Assembly: GCF_010500965.1 (NCBI RefSeq)
Contig: NZ_QVMI01000024.1
Span: forward strand, 1 to 64,000
Reading direction: 5' to 3'
Length of the DNA stretch: 64,000 nucleotides
DNA from: Bacteroides sp. 51
Lineage (GTDB): Bacteria; Bacteroidota; Bacteroidia; Bacteroidales; Bacteroidaceae
Of this stretch, positions 18,605 to 28,064 are shown one piece after another (within the stretch, counting starts at the first letter, position 1; each line of letters begins with the position of its first letter). Made by a program: the position numbers and the translations under genes. The notes under the pieces are model-generated. The model was not told the origin of the DNA. It made no database searches and saw only the letters and a list, made by a program, of their open reading frames with translations.

Positions 18605-18817
18605 CCGCATGGCTCAGCCGGAACGGCTGTTAATCTTGGTAGCCCGTTGCTTCAGCATCGGGGCAGCGAGGCGCTGTACCCAGATTGCGTGCCGAAGGTA
18701 CGCGATAATGAGATCAAGATTGCGTACCTTCGGCACGCACGTGGTAGTTCTTTGCCTACCCGATGCTAAAGCAACGGGCTACCAAGATTAACAGCCGTTC
18801 CGGCTGACCCCATGCGG
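18605..18817. repeat. Nested ~210-bp inverted repeat (REPIN/MITE-like)
   Basis: Outer arms 18605-18663 and 18759-18817 are reverse complements over nearly 60 bp with few mismatches; they include CCGCATGG, CAGCCGGAACGGCTGTTAAT and GTAGCCCGTTGCTT. Inside, a second inverted pair lies at 18687-18703 and 18722-18738 (GCGTGCCGAAGGTACGC and its complement). The arm tip CAGCCGGAACGGCTG is itself a palindrome. No transposase is present. It looks like a non-autonomous REP-type doublet mobilised in trans, lying upstream of the GH97 gene. Confidence 0.8.
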
Positions 18818-19002
18818 TTGGTCACGAATCGCATCAAAACTATTCAGAAATACTCAAAACCAAACAAAAAGACAGCATTTAGCGGATTTTGCTTACATAC
18901 AAACTTTTCAAAAACCGCCAACGAGATGTTAAAAACAAGTATTAGGCTTGCTTCAGCAGTGTATTATTGATATTTGGAAGTAGCCCAGCGCAATAATTTC
19001 TA

Positions 19003-19140
19003 CACTTGAGCCGCGTACTTTCGATAGCACGCGGCTCAAGTATCAACAGTCGAGCGCTCAAGTATCAACAGCCGAGCGCTCAAGTATCGACAGCCGAGCG
19101 CTCAAGTATCGACAGCCAAGCGCTCAAGTGTTTAGAGCGT
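19003..19140. repeat. 22-bp array A (5 copies plus one inverted)
   Basis: The word CTCAAGTATCRACAGYCGAGCG repeats with an exact 22-bp step at 19035, 19057, 19079, 19101 and, partly, 19123. Each junction creates the palindrome GAGCGCTC. An inverted copy (CACTTGAGCCGCGTAC, 19003-19018) precedes the direct copies and pairs with GCACGCGGCTCAAG. It is non-coding, between GH97 and the esterase gene. Confidence 0.85.
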
Positions 19141-19437
19141 TTCATTTTATAGGCTTCCATTCTCTGGTTGGTCTATTTTAAGCAAAAAAATTGAAGTATA
19201 CATTTGCTGCATCAATCCGGATTCATACAACTATTTGCGCATTATTCCACCGAAATAACAATATTTAGATATTACATTTTGCCATTTCAAATCTTTTTGC
19301 ATTTCAAATACATGGTTCTTTTTCCATTTTCCCTTCCCTTCTTACCCTAAGCCCGGAATTTGCGATTACAGTTCCATTCTATTATCAAATTGTCATTTCT
19401 GTCATTTTGTCTATACTTTGCTATTTCCGCCACAAAA
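19141..19437. other. AT-rich non-coding spacer
   Basis: No reading frame or clear promoter is visible. There are small repeated words such as TTTTGCATTTCAAAT near 19280-19310. It follows the esterase stop codon, so it is probably its 3' region. Confidence 0.4.
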
Positions 19438-22077
19438 TCATTCCAATGTTTTTGATATTAATTCTGAGATAACCGGAGCATCGTAAAAAGGTGAAAAGCC
19501 ATCATCACGAGCGGAAGTTCCTTCTACATGAGTAAGAAACAAACCATAAACACCATCTTTTGTATTTATCCACGGGTATGTGCCCGCCCATCCGGGACTG
19601 CTAATCTGATAAGCGTTTCCATGTTCGTCTATTTTTTCCCGCCATTCGCCCAAACCATAAATACCGGTATGGTATGCCCCGAAAGCCCTTTCAATGTATT
19701 CGCCAGGCAAAACCTGAGCATCGCCCACCTGATCGGCTTGCATTTCTTTTATTGTTTTTGCTAAGAGTACTTGTTTACCGTTGTACACCCCATGATTGAA
19801 GATCATATTCAGGAAAGCCATATAATCGTCCATAATTGTCCTTGCAGCACCTCCAAGCATTGGGCTATGTCCATCTGCGAAACTCACAGGGGTAAAGAAA
19901 GTCTTTTTCATCTCTAAAGGTTGGGCTATTTTCTCTTGAAAGAGAGTTTCGAAATCCATGCCCGATGCTACTTCGGCCATACGTCCGGCAATCTGCATGG
20001 CAAGGCCGCCGTACTGGAACCGGCTACCGGGAGAGAATACCGTATCCATAGGCATGATATCTGCCACAGCATCTTTCAATACATTGTGCGTATCTCGCTT
20101 AGGCAAAGGATGATAGTCGGGAATACCCGAAGTATGGGAAAGCAGTTGCCTTAAGCGGATTTTTCCTTTCGGATCTCCCGCAAACCCGGGCAGCCATTTC
20201 TCGATGGGATCATCCCACGATAGCTCCGTTTGGTCGACCACTGTGGCAATAGCTGCCGCTGCCAACCATTTCCCGGCGGAAGCAATATACACTTCTGTTT
20301 CGGGTGTATATGTTCCATAATACTTCTCGAAAAGCACCCGATCGGCCTTAACCACTTTGACGGCCGCTCCCGGATAGTAGCCTCTTTCTATCCAACCGGT
20401 AATGAGGCTATCTAACGGAGCAAAATCATAGGTCTGTATCGAAGAAGCATCCTGATTATCCAATATATAAAAACTACGTTCTACTGCTTCGGCTGTTTGC
20501 CACTGTCCGGCTATTCCGTATTGCCAGGCTACAACGGTAACTTTTACCGGGTACTTGGCCCGGGGCGGTACGGGCGTAAATACAACCCGGTTATCTTCAA
20601 TGATTGCCGGTCCTTCCTTTATATAATAATAAACCGGAAGTCCGCTACTGGCTGTGGCGTTTAAAGCCACCTGCCGGGTTTTCCGGGTTACATCTGCCAG
20701 AGTTGGGAAAACAATATGTTGCTCCGCCCCATCCGTTATCCGGTAAGGAATGCGGAGTGATAATTGCTGTACGGTACTCTTATATTGCTCGTCTCCATCG
20801 TTCTCGGCAAGCAGAACGATTTCGCCGGTTCGCCTGGGATTATTCAGCCCCATACGATAGAACTGAATCTGAAATGTGGTATCATTCATCTGTTTTACCG
20901 GACCGCAGATGCGGGATATCCGGATTTTACCTTGCGCATGTTCATCACTAACAACCGTCCTGAGCGTATCGGTAAAGGCAGCCGACAAATGAAAAGTCAC
21001 CCCATCGGCCTCCGGCTGGAAACTACCCGAAATACGGACGTGCGATTGCGGGTTAAACGTTAGCAACTCTCCGTTCTGCACAAAACCAATGTATTGTTCT
21101 TTCTTTCCCCGCACTTTTGCATAATACGTTTCGGTTGCCCCAGCCATTTCCTTATCGAAATACCAGAAAGCCGAATCATGACTCCCTTTATATTGAGCGT
21201 ATGGCGCAGCTTCAGCACGAGGCGGTTCATCTTTGTGCCAGCGATCGGCCAACCAGCCGTGTTGTGCACGAACAGGAATGAGTTGTGCCGGTCTGTCTAA
21301 AGGCATAGTTGAAGGCAGACGATATTGAGCCGCTTTCTTCAAGAACAAAGACAGATAATTGATCAACCCATCGGAATGATCGAAATGTCCGCGGCCTGCA
21401 TCGGCAAGCATCGACAGGGGAGCATCAGGATATTGGCGGCGGTATTCGAAAGCAGTAATCAGCCGGTCTTCCCACCATTCGTACTCGCCCATGACCATCA
21501 GCCCGGGAATACCTTCAATGGTGCGGTCGCCCCAGTCGGGGTTTGCCCTACCATATCCGGTGAGATGCGTGCGAGGAGCATCACCATGAATAGAAAGCAT
21601 GGCCAATGTACGTTCGGGATTCCATGCGCCGAAGTTCCAGGGATAAGTTGCCATAGCCGAGTGTCCGATGGGAACAACAGGTGCATATTGCAGTTCGGTG
21701 TATCCGGAGGCAGCAGCCAGATCCTTCAACATCTGGTCGAAGATGGCCGGAGTATCTTCTGACAAACCCCAGCTTTGGTCGATTCCGGGTGTTATCCATA
21801 TCTCGGCAAAGCCTAGTTCGGACAGATTCTTACGGAAATCCGGATGTTCGAAGATGCCTTCTTCGCTCATATTATGCTGACCGATTACAATAGCCCTGAC
21901 TTGTTTGCAGTGAGGGGGAATCCACAGATAAGCCTGCGGATGCGCGTTGGTTTCGTTGGAAACAAACCCGCTAACCTCAATAGACCATTGCCACTCGCCG
22001 GTATCGAAAGAGGATATGGCAGATTGAGGTGTACATGCAAGTAACCAGAAACATACCAGGAATAAAATGTATTTCAT
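19438..22077 (-). CDS. Lipoprotein esterase / beta-lactamase-fold fusion
   Basis: An 879-residue lipoprotein (lipobox WLLAC, Cys15) with two different serine-hydrolase modules. Residues ~25-260 form an alpha/beta-hydrolase with nucleophile Ser140 in GHSAM and a likely His231 in GRGHFDH. A beta-rich linker (~330-540) follows. Residues ~550-879 are a class C beta-lactamase/DD-peptidase-like domain with Ser600-A-G-Lys603. Both are probably carbohydrate esterases removing acyl groups. An upstream TTG (22101) would extend it, but ATG 22077 starts 2 bp after the GH127 stop and gives a proper signal. Confidence 0.82.
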   Translation of the reverse strand: MKYILFLVCFWLLACTPQSAISSFDTGEWQWSIEVSGFVSNETNAHPQAYLWIPPHCKQVRAIVIGQHNMSEEGIFEHPDFRKNLSELGFAEIWITPGIDQSWGLSEDTPAIFDQMLKDLAAASGYTELQYAPVVPIGHSAMATYPWNFGAWNPERTLAMLSIHGDAPRTHLTGYGRANPDWGDRTIEGIPGLMVMGEYEWWEDRLITAFEYRRQYPDAPLSMLADAGRGHFDHSDGLINYLSLFLKKAAQYRLPSTMPLDRPAQLIPVRAQHGWLADRWHKDEPPRAEAAPYAQYKGSHDSAFWYFDKEMAGATETYYAKVRGKKEQYIGFVQNGELLTFNPQSHVRISGSFQPEADGVTFHLSAAFTDTLRTVVSDEHAQGKIRISRICGPVKQMNDTTFQIQFYRMGLNNPRRTGEIVLLAENDGDEQYKSTVQQLSLRIPYRITDGAEQHIVFPTLADVTRKTRQVALNATASSGLPVYYYIKEGPAIIEDNRVVFTPVPPRAKYPVKVTVVAWQYGIAGQWQTAEAVERSFYILDNQDASSIQTYDFAPLDSLITGWIERGYYPGAAVKVVKADRVLFEKYYGTYTPETEVYIASAGKWLAAAAIATVVDQTELSWDDPIEKWLPGFAGDPKGKIRLRQLLSHTSGIPDYHPLPKRDTHNVLKDAVADIMPMDTVFSPGSRFQYGGLAMQIAGRMAEVASGMDFETLFQEKIAQPLEMKKTFFTPVSFADGHSPMLGGAARTIMDDYMAFLNMIFNHGVYNGKQVLLAKTIKEMQADQVGDAQVLPGEYIERAFGAYHTGIYGLGEWREKIDEHGNAYQISSPGWAGTYPWINTKDGVYGLFLTHVEGTSARDDGFSPFYDAPVISELISKTLE

Positions 22078-22079
22078 AT

Positions 22080-24017
22080 TCAATCTTTTGCTAAATCCCA
22101 ATACACAACATACCGTTGATGATGTATCTTATGAATCGGCTCCAAGCGGACATTCTCATTTACCACATAAAACACCAACTTTTCCGTTTCAGACGGTTGG
22201 ATATATTGGGCCAACTTCTTCTTATCCAGAGCTAATCCGGTTTTAAGATTGGCAGGCACATGGTAATCATACGTATAGTAGTCGTTATGAAGATGCGGAT
22301 CAGAGAATGGAGCAGGCGCTTCCATACCTTCCGTTCCCATGGCACCGGCCAATACCAGCGGACCGTACATAATGGCGCATTTATCCGGGTTGTCGTTGGC
22401 TTCTGCCATATGCAAAGACATGGGGTAGTTGATCTCTATTTTGTCACCATCATTCCACGTTCTATCCACAAGCATATAGCTCGATGGTTTCTGTTTTACG
22501 CTGATCTTCTTTCCATTAACTTTCACTTCTACGTTTTTCGCCCACACAGGATAGCGCAGATTCACAGGCATCTTTACCGGCCCATCGGCCTGGATAGTCA
22601 ACGTTACTTTTCCATCTTCCGGAAACCGGGTTTCCTGCCGCACCTTCACTCCTTTAGCCGCCCAATTCAATTCCGACGGAATAAAGAGATTAACGTATAA
22701 TGCATGATCTGTATGGTAGTAAATAGCTTCGCCATACTTGGCATGATTCTCAAAACCTGTACCTACGCAACACCAGAACGAGTTCTCGGGTGTACTATAT
22801 ACTTTATGCGCTCCCGGAAGCAAGGGCAGGAAATAGGCCACCATACCCGAGTTCGGGTCTTGCTGCCCCAGAATATGATTATACAATGCACGTTCGTAAA
22901 AATCGGCATACTTCGGATCGGCTCCATAAGCAAACAGGTGCCGGGTGAGCTTCAACATATTGTTCGTATTGCAGGTTTCCTGGGTGTAGCCTGTCAGATA
23001 TTCAGAAATCTTATCAGAATGAATAAACTTCTCTTTATGGCTGTTCCCACCCGTGCAGTATGTTTGATGATCAATAACCGTCTGCCAAAAGAATTCGGCT
23101 ATTCCTTTAGAGCGCTCATTGGCCGACAGTTCATAGTTTCTGGCTTCTGCTATCACTTTCGGGATGAAAGTATTGGCATGTTTAAAATGTAAATCATCTT
23201 TTCCTTCGGCCAGCGGATCAATCACATCATTATGATAAAAGAACTCGGCCAGTTTCTTATGATCCGGATTTCCGGTTATGGAATACAGGTTATAGAAAGC
23301 CTCATTTACACCGCCAAATTCATTTCTGATCATCAACCGGCGCTGCTCCTCGCTCAATGGAGAGAGTTTATCGTAAGCCCATTTCGCCGTTTGGGTTATA
23401 ACATCCAATGCCTGCCGGTTATCGCAATAGAGGTATTGATCAATCAATCCCGAATAGATTTTATGCAACGTATACCAAGGCGCCCAAACCCGCTGCCCGG
23501 CAATGTTGCGATTAATCAGGTTTTCCGGATAGGCACTCAGGTAACCATTATGCCCATTGGCCAGCAACACATCCTGTACTTCGGCCAATCCCTTAACAAT
23601 GCTGTCCGATTTCATTTTATAAACTTCATCGCCCGTTGAGGCATACAGGTAAGCCAACCCCGACATGATGTGCCCTGTGGTGTGACCACGCAACTCACAG
23701 TCCAGCGACTCCCAGCCACCCAGCTTTTTCACGGCAGAATATCCGCCTTCCAGTCCGGCCCATGCTCCGGCTGATGTACGGAAGCTATGCAATAGCCGGT
23801 CTACACCAAGAGATAATATCCACCCGGATTCCCGATTCATGTTTTCTTTGAATGGGGATTCGAGCAAGCGAATATCTTTCAGGTCGAAAGCATAGGCTTT
23901 TATCTCGCCTTGCAGTGGTTGTGTGATCTTACCCTCGTGTTGACCAGGGTATATGGATTGCGCATCTATCAGGATGCAACAAGATAAAAGGAGCAAAAAC
24001 AAACTGATTCTTTTCAT
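22080..24017 (-). CDS. GH127-family beta-L-arabinofuranosidase-like enzyme
   Basis: DUF1680 (alpha/alpha)6-barrel enzyme, 645 residues, secreted (signal ending at LIDAQ). Metal/cysteine site residues are visible: E347 and C349 in QETCNTNNM, C416-C417 in FWCCVGTGFENH, and a candidate acid/base E329 after TGGNSHKE. Known GH127 enzymes use the Zn-bound cysteine as nucleophile to release beta-L-arabinofuranose; related GH146 enzymes do the same. Co-transcribed with the esterase gene (2-bp gap), suggesting removal of acylated arabinose side chains. Confidence 0.9.
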   Translation of the reverse strand: MKRISLFLLLLSCCILIDAQSIYPGQHEGKITQPLQGEIKAYAFDLKDIRLLESPFKENMNRESGWILSLGVDRLLHSFRTSAGAWAGLEGGYSAVKKLGGWESLDCELRGHTTGHIMSGLAYLYASTGDEVYKMKSDSIVKGLAEVQDVLLANGHNGYLSAYPENLINRNIAGQRVWAPWYTLHKIYSGLIDQYLYCDNRQALDVITQTAKWAYDKLSPLSEEQRRLMIRNEFGGVNEAFYNLYSITGNPDHKKLAEFFYHNDVIDPLAEGKDDLHFKHANTFIPKVIAEARNYELSANERSKGIAEFFWQTVIDHQTYCTGGNSHKEKFIHSDKISEYLTGYTQETCNTNNMLKLTRHLFAYGADPKYADFYERALYNHILGQQDPNSGMVAYFLPLLPGAHKVYSTPENSFWCCVGTGFENHAKYGEAIYYHTDHALYVNLFIPSELNWAAKGVKVRQETRFPEDGKVTLTIQADGPVKMPVNLRYPVWAKNVEVKVNGKKISVKQKPSSYMLVDRTWNDGDKIEINYPMSLHMAEANDNPDKCAIMYGPLVLAGAMGTEGMEAPAPFSDPHLHNDYYTYDYHVPANLKTGLALDKKKLAQYIQPSETEKLVFYVVNENVRLEPIHKIHHQRYVVYWDLAKD

Positions 24018-24118
24018 TTTTATTCTTATTTCTATTTTATTTTACAATCATTTTATGGGCTATTATGGAACCCATTATTTCAAACCGCCTGAATCGCCCT
24101 AGGCATCGCACTTTCAAG

Positions 24119-24220
24119 CTTGCTGCAAACGTCATCTTGTGTTTGCGGCAAACGTTGAGTTGTGTTTGCTGCAAACGCAAACTTCAATTTGCAGCAAACG
24201 CAAGATGATGTTTGCAGCAG
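24119..24220. repeat. 23-bp palindromic array B (5 copies)
   Basis: The word TTTGCNGCAAACG recurs at 24119, 24142, 24165, 24188 and 24211, an exact 23-bp step. The ~10-bp spacers are mirrored: spacer 1 is close to the reverse complement of spacer 4, and spacer 2 of spacer 3. The whole array therefore forms one long imperfect hairpin. It ends 2 bp from the stop codon of the upstream lyase gene, inside the gap before GH127. Confidence 0.88.
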
Positions 24221-24222
24221 GG

Positions 24223-26382
24223 TTAATCCTCTCTATTTAAACTTCCATTTAATACAACAAACTGTTTCGCAAAAGAGTCAAAAACAATATTCCCAGGTTT
24301 ACGCAGATAGCTACCATAGCCAACAAACCATTCCATGATATTCTCGGTTTTAGTACTGTCGGTATCTTCCTTGTATGAATAAGCCAACAGGTAAGCATCC
24401 GTATCCCAACCATTAATTACATGATTGGAGTTTCGATGCATAATATGACCATCGGCACGCTCGTTCAGGTAGACTTCCGTAACCTTCCCCCGGTGGGCAA
24501 TGCGTACTCCCAAAAGTTCGTCACCACTTATACGGCTCACCTGTGGACAGTCTTTCGTGTCGGGTGAATCTTTAAGTATAATTGCAGTGATAAACTTTGC
24601 TCGTTGCTGCTTGGCTGGATCGATCACGGAACAGTAAGTCTCCACTTCGTCTGTTTTCTTTGCGATAGCCCCCTGATGCATTTTTAGTTTCAGGTTATCT
24701 GGGAAATCGTGTTCAAAATCGCTTTCAGTCAGGTACTCCGGCCAGATGGGGCGGATGTTTACTGCCGATTGTTTGTTTGCGATACAGATATCTATGCCCT
24801 GCTTTTTACTTTCTCCATCGGGGTGAAACAACAAACTGAACGTACCGTAATCATATGTCCGCACATCATCTATGACCAATATCACATCGTCGATCCACAG
24901 AAAACTACGATGATTCTTCGCAAAATAACGTGCAGTAGGACCTGTTACATCAGCAAGTATGTACTTGATATTTCCACCATCTACCAGATGATGCAGAGAG
25001 CCGTCAAGCAAAGAACCTTTATATTGTTGCTCTTCCGGTTGTGCTTTTCCATCGAACAAGAGTACATTATGCGCCTGGCTTTGAAAGAAATATTCACGGT
25101 ACAACGGATTGGGATACCAGCAGTTACCAGCATCCTTTATCACCTGCTCGCCATTATGAAACAGAATGAATGAACCGGCATCAGCATGGGCATGATTCCA
25201 CGTATGCCCGCACTTAATACCCAATAGTGTTGAATTTTCCTCCCATGATTTTCGCATGCTTGCCCAACCCATTTCATCATAAGACGTAGAAAGAGGCAGT
25301 GACGGTGGTGTGGCGTCAGCAAAACCGGGTGTATACAGAATTCCCATCGGTGTATTGATTGGCATACATTCTTTTTGTTGTCCTTTTCGCACTTGCGCCA
25401 AATACCAAAGCATATCCGGCTTACGGATATCCAGTGCCCACAGTAGTTTGAGCACTGCCTCACCATTGGCCGACATGCTGCTGTCGCCAAAATAGAACGA
25501 AGGCAGGTAATCGCCGGTACTTGGATAACACATATATAAATAGTAATCGGCGGCATGGGCTAATTGCTCTTTCTCCGGCCATGTCCGTGTGGAATCGTAG
25601 TTCTGTAAAGCCAAACGGAAATACAGATATTGCGATGTGCCGTAATTGGCATAACTCACACTCTCATAATAAGCTCCGTTATCAAAGTTCCGCGGTTTAT
25701 TCTGTAGCACATCTCCGGGAAAAGTGACCCAGCCTGTCAACGCTTCCGCTACACGATCAATGCACCGTGCAGCCTCTGGTATTTCGTGGGCAACAGCTAT
25801 AGCGGCAACACCCATCATGGCTGTACAGGATGCCCAGTAGTTATGCCCCATCGAGTTTATGGCGTGGAAACGGGTTTCCGGAGAAAGCCAGTCGTTCCAT
25901 GTCGTACGCATTCCGGCATTGTAAATTGCTTGTGCTAATTCTATACGTTCATCAGGCGACAGATCATTATAAACTGCATCGAACCCAATGGCTAGTTGGA
26001 AGTTAACATGGGCCGTAGGAAGAGTAGAAGTCCAGGCGGGCTTCCGGTTCAACATATCCCGGGCCTCTAATGATTCTTTCGCACCCATTGTACGTATCAC
26101 CCCTTTTATCTTGTCGGCATACTTCTTATCACCGGAAACCAAATAAGCTAAAGCAACATATTCAAGTCTTCCATGCGGATTGCTCTCTTTCAATGCCTGA
26201 CGAGCCACTTGTTCTATCTCTGCATAGGCTGCTTTTATCTGACTATCCGACTTTAATTGCTCCTTCAACAGGCTCACTTTTTCATCTGTAAAGTATAGAT
26301 AAGGATGCTGTTGAGCAGAAACAGAAGCTGTTCCGACCACAAGCAACCCCAAAAGGAGGAAAAGGATTCTATTGCTCTTCAT
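24223..26382 (-). CDS. Heparinase II/III-like polysaccharide lyase
   Basis: A 719-residue secreted enzyme (signal ending at SVSAQ) with an alpha/alpha toroid followed by a beta-sandwich. Landmarks are HNYW (180-183), a Tyr-rich ESVSYANYG (240-248), and the heparinase II/III motif NHAHADAGSF at 396-405 with H397, H399 and D401. Such enzymes beta-eliminate uronate-linked glycosides; several PL families share this fold and I cannot assign one. No sulfatase is nearby, so an unsulfated uronan is more likely than heparin. Separated from the upstream PL gene by a 255-bp gap with hairpins. Confidence 0.85.
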   Translation of the reverse strand: MKSNRILFLLLGLLVVGTASVSAQQHPYLYFTDEKVSLLKEQLKSDSQIKAAYAEIEQVARQALKESNPHGRLEYVALAYLVSGDKKYADKIKGVIRTMGAKESLEARDMLNRKPAWTSTLPTAHVNFQLAIGFDAVYNDLSPDERIELAQAIYNAGMRTTWNDWLSPETRFHAINSMGHNYWASCTAMMGVAAIAVAHEIPEAARCIDRVAEALTGWVTFPGDVLQNKPRNFDNGAYYESVSYANYGTSQYLYFRLALQNYDSTRTWPEKEQLAHAADYYLYMCYPSTGDYLPSFYFGDSSMSANGEAVLKLLWALDIRKPDMLWYLAQVRKGQQKECMPINTPMGILYTPGFADATPPSLPLSTSYDEMGWASMRKSWEENSTLLGIKCGHTWNHAHADAGSFILFHNGEQVIKDAGNCWYPNPLYREYFFQSQAHNVLLFDGKAQPEEQQYKGSLLDGSLHHLVDGGNIKYILADVTGPTARYFAKNHRSFLWIDDVILVIDDVRTYDYGTFSLLFHPDGESKKQGIDICIANKQSAVNIRPIWPEYLTESDFEHDFPDNLKLKMHQGAIAKKTDEVETYCSVIDPAKQQRAKFITAIILKDSPDTKDCPQVSRISGDELLGVRIAHRGKVTEVYLNERADGHIMHRNSNHVINGWDTDAYLLAYSYKEDTDSTKTENIMEWFVGYGSYLRKPGNIVFDSFAKQFVVLNGSLNRED

Positions 26383-26514
26383 GTCTAACGAGTATTGTTT
26401 GAATAAGTATATCTGCGATAGTATAAAACTACTATTAATTACGAATAAATAACGGCATACACCTAGTAATTCACAAATTATTTCTGAAATATAGGATTCT
26501 CTTTATCTATTCGT

Positions 26515-26600
26515 AAAAGGGTCGGACGATTTACTGTAAATCATCCGACCCTTTATTGTAATGCATCCGGTGTTTTTTATAAAAGGTCCGGTGCATAATC
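26515..26600. terminator. Two hairpins / degenerate array G after the PL38-like gene
   Basis: A strong hairpin pairs 26515-26533 with 26537-26556 (AAAAGGGTCGGACGATTTA and its near complement). A second weaker one pairs ATGCATCCGG with CCGGTGCAT. The words TCGGA/TCCGA/TCCGG/TCCGG start at 26522, 26544, 26566 and 26587, steps of 22, 22 and 21, so this may be a worn 22-bp array. Position 38 bp after the stop suggests mRNA 3'-end formation or attenuation inside the operon. Confidence 0.55.
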
Positions 26601-26637
26601 AGCCATATACTTTTGGCTGTCTGTTATTCTAAAATAC

Positions 26638-28041
26638 CTATTCGCGATACATCATCAGTGTGCCCCAACCCAATTGGTCGAATGCTCCACTATTACCACC
26701 ATAGCGACCATCGCCCGAACCTCCTTCGGGGCGCATCTTGTCGGCTAGCTGTTTCGCATATTTATAACCACTGCTCAATCCTTTTACCTTGGCATAATGA
26801 TTATATAAAATCTCCCAACCCGGACGAACACCACCGCGACCCGTATCATCGGCTACACTGGTATGTATAGCACCATGATTCTTATCAGTACAACTGCAAC
26901 CCGTACAATATTTATACTCATCGAATGGCATTTTATCGGCCGTAATCAGCCATGCACCGGTTGAGTTAGCATTGTCCGTACCATTTTTCAGATTGAAAAG
27001 CGCCGTATATTCACCCATACCAAGTATCGCATTGCTCTCCGCTGAGAAGAAGTCCAGTTTTTCAACAGAAGTATTGCCTTGATGCAATGTATAGGCCATC
27101 TGACAAAGGTTAGCCACCACAGCTACAGACATAGAAGCGTGTCCCTGGTCGCGTCCGCTCTCCTGGTTCTGGCAAATGGTTTCGCCGGTACCCAAAGGAT
27201 CGGTATGTGTACCTTGAATCATGTATTTAATACTGCCATTACCTGCACCTGCATAGAAGTAGTTGACAACATAATTAACCATATCGTTATTCTCGGTCAG
27301 GATACCGATGGCCAGATAAGAACACATATTCACCAAATCCCAGTTCGACCAATAGTGATGCGCACAATTGTTCGCCCCCTGATGATTGTCCAGGAAGTCT
27401 TTGTTCTTAGATGCAAAAACATTCACCATCCACTCTTTGAACTTGGCTAAATCTGTAGCATTCCATCCATTGTAGGTTTGCATAATTTCGGCTGCGTTGG
27501 CAAAAGTATATCCCTGACATCCGGCAGCCAGTTTATGGTTGGAGTCGTTGGATGTTACTTCCGTACAAGTCTTCGCCCAGTCATTCATAATAGTGATAGA
27601 TTCGTTTGCGTACGCTGCATCGCCGGTTAGCTTCCACAGCAATGCTTTTTGGTAAGCTGCCGCAGCATCGCGCATGGCAAAACCATAGTTTTCGCTGGCG
27701 AAACCTGTTCCTGTCACATCACCACGTACAATCTTGGTTTGTGGAGTATGCTGATAAGTATGCATCGCATACGAGTTATCTTTCAGCTTCTGAAACTCAT
27801 CCTTCACCGGCTGCGGAGCGGTACCGTTGTCCAACATCGTTTTCACACGGGTGAAATCTGCTTCATTGAACATAGCACAAGGGTGATTGAATGTATACTG
27901 TGCATTTACCGGTTCATACGGTTTTTCTTGTTCTTCGGGCATTGTTAAATCTACCGTACCGAACTCATTTTCTCTGCAGGAGGTCTGCACTGCCATAAGC
28001 AGTGCAACTCCCGTGATTATAATTAGATTTTTAATTTTCAT
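26638..28041 (-). CDS. Alginate-lyase-superfamily lyase (PL38-like)
   Basis: A 467-residue lipoprotein (lipobox around QTSC, Cys22) with an (alpha/alpha) toroid catalytic domain. The motif NNCAHHYWSNWDLVN (224-238) and QNQESGRDQGH (291-301) match the active site of alginate_lyase (PF05426)/PL38 enzymes. H228/H229, Y230, R297 and H301 are candidate catalytic or binding residues. PL38 members cleave glucuronan or alginate, so a GlcA- or ManA-type backbone is plausible. It starts 23 bp after the Ig-like protein gene, in the core susCD operon, and is probably a surface endo-lyase. Confidence 0.8.
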   Translation of the reverse strand: MKIKNLIIITGVALLMAVQTSCRENEFGTVDLTMPEEQEKPYEPVNAQYTFNHPCAMFNEADFTRVKTMLDNGTAPQPVKDEFQKLKDNSYAMHTYQHTPQTKIVRGDVTGTGFASENYGFAMRDAAAAYQKALLWKLTGDAAYANESITIMNDWAKTCTEVTSNDSNHKLAAGCQGYTFANAAEIMQTYNGWNATDLAKFKEWMVNVFASKNKDFLDNHQGANNCAHHYWSNWDLVNMCSYLAIGILTENNDMVNYVVNYFYAGAGNGSIKYMIQGTHTDPLGTGETICQNQESGRDQGHASMSVAVVANLCQMAYTLHQGNTSVEKLDFFSAESNAILGMGEYTALFNLKNGTDNANSTGAWLITADKMPFDEYKYCTGCSCTDKNHGAIHTSVADDTGRGGVRPGWEILYNHYAKVKGLSSGYKYAKQLADKMRPEGGSGDGRYGGNSGAFDQLGWGTLMMYRE

Positions 28042-28064
28042 TTTCGAATAAATTATTTATTCAA

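Noticed and set aside
19035-19140. CRISPR-like array
   Set aside because: Units are contiguous 22-bp tandem repeats without unique ~30-bp spacers, and no cas genes are present. The same holds for the other arrays.
24223-26382. Heparin/heparan sulfate degradation locus
   Set aside because: Heparinase-like lyases, GH88 and GH89 fit, but no sulfatase is present and GH127, GH43 and GH28-like genes do not belong to such a pathway.
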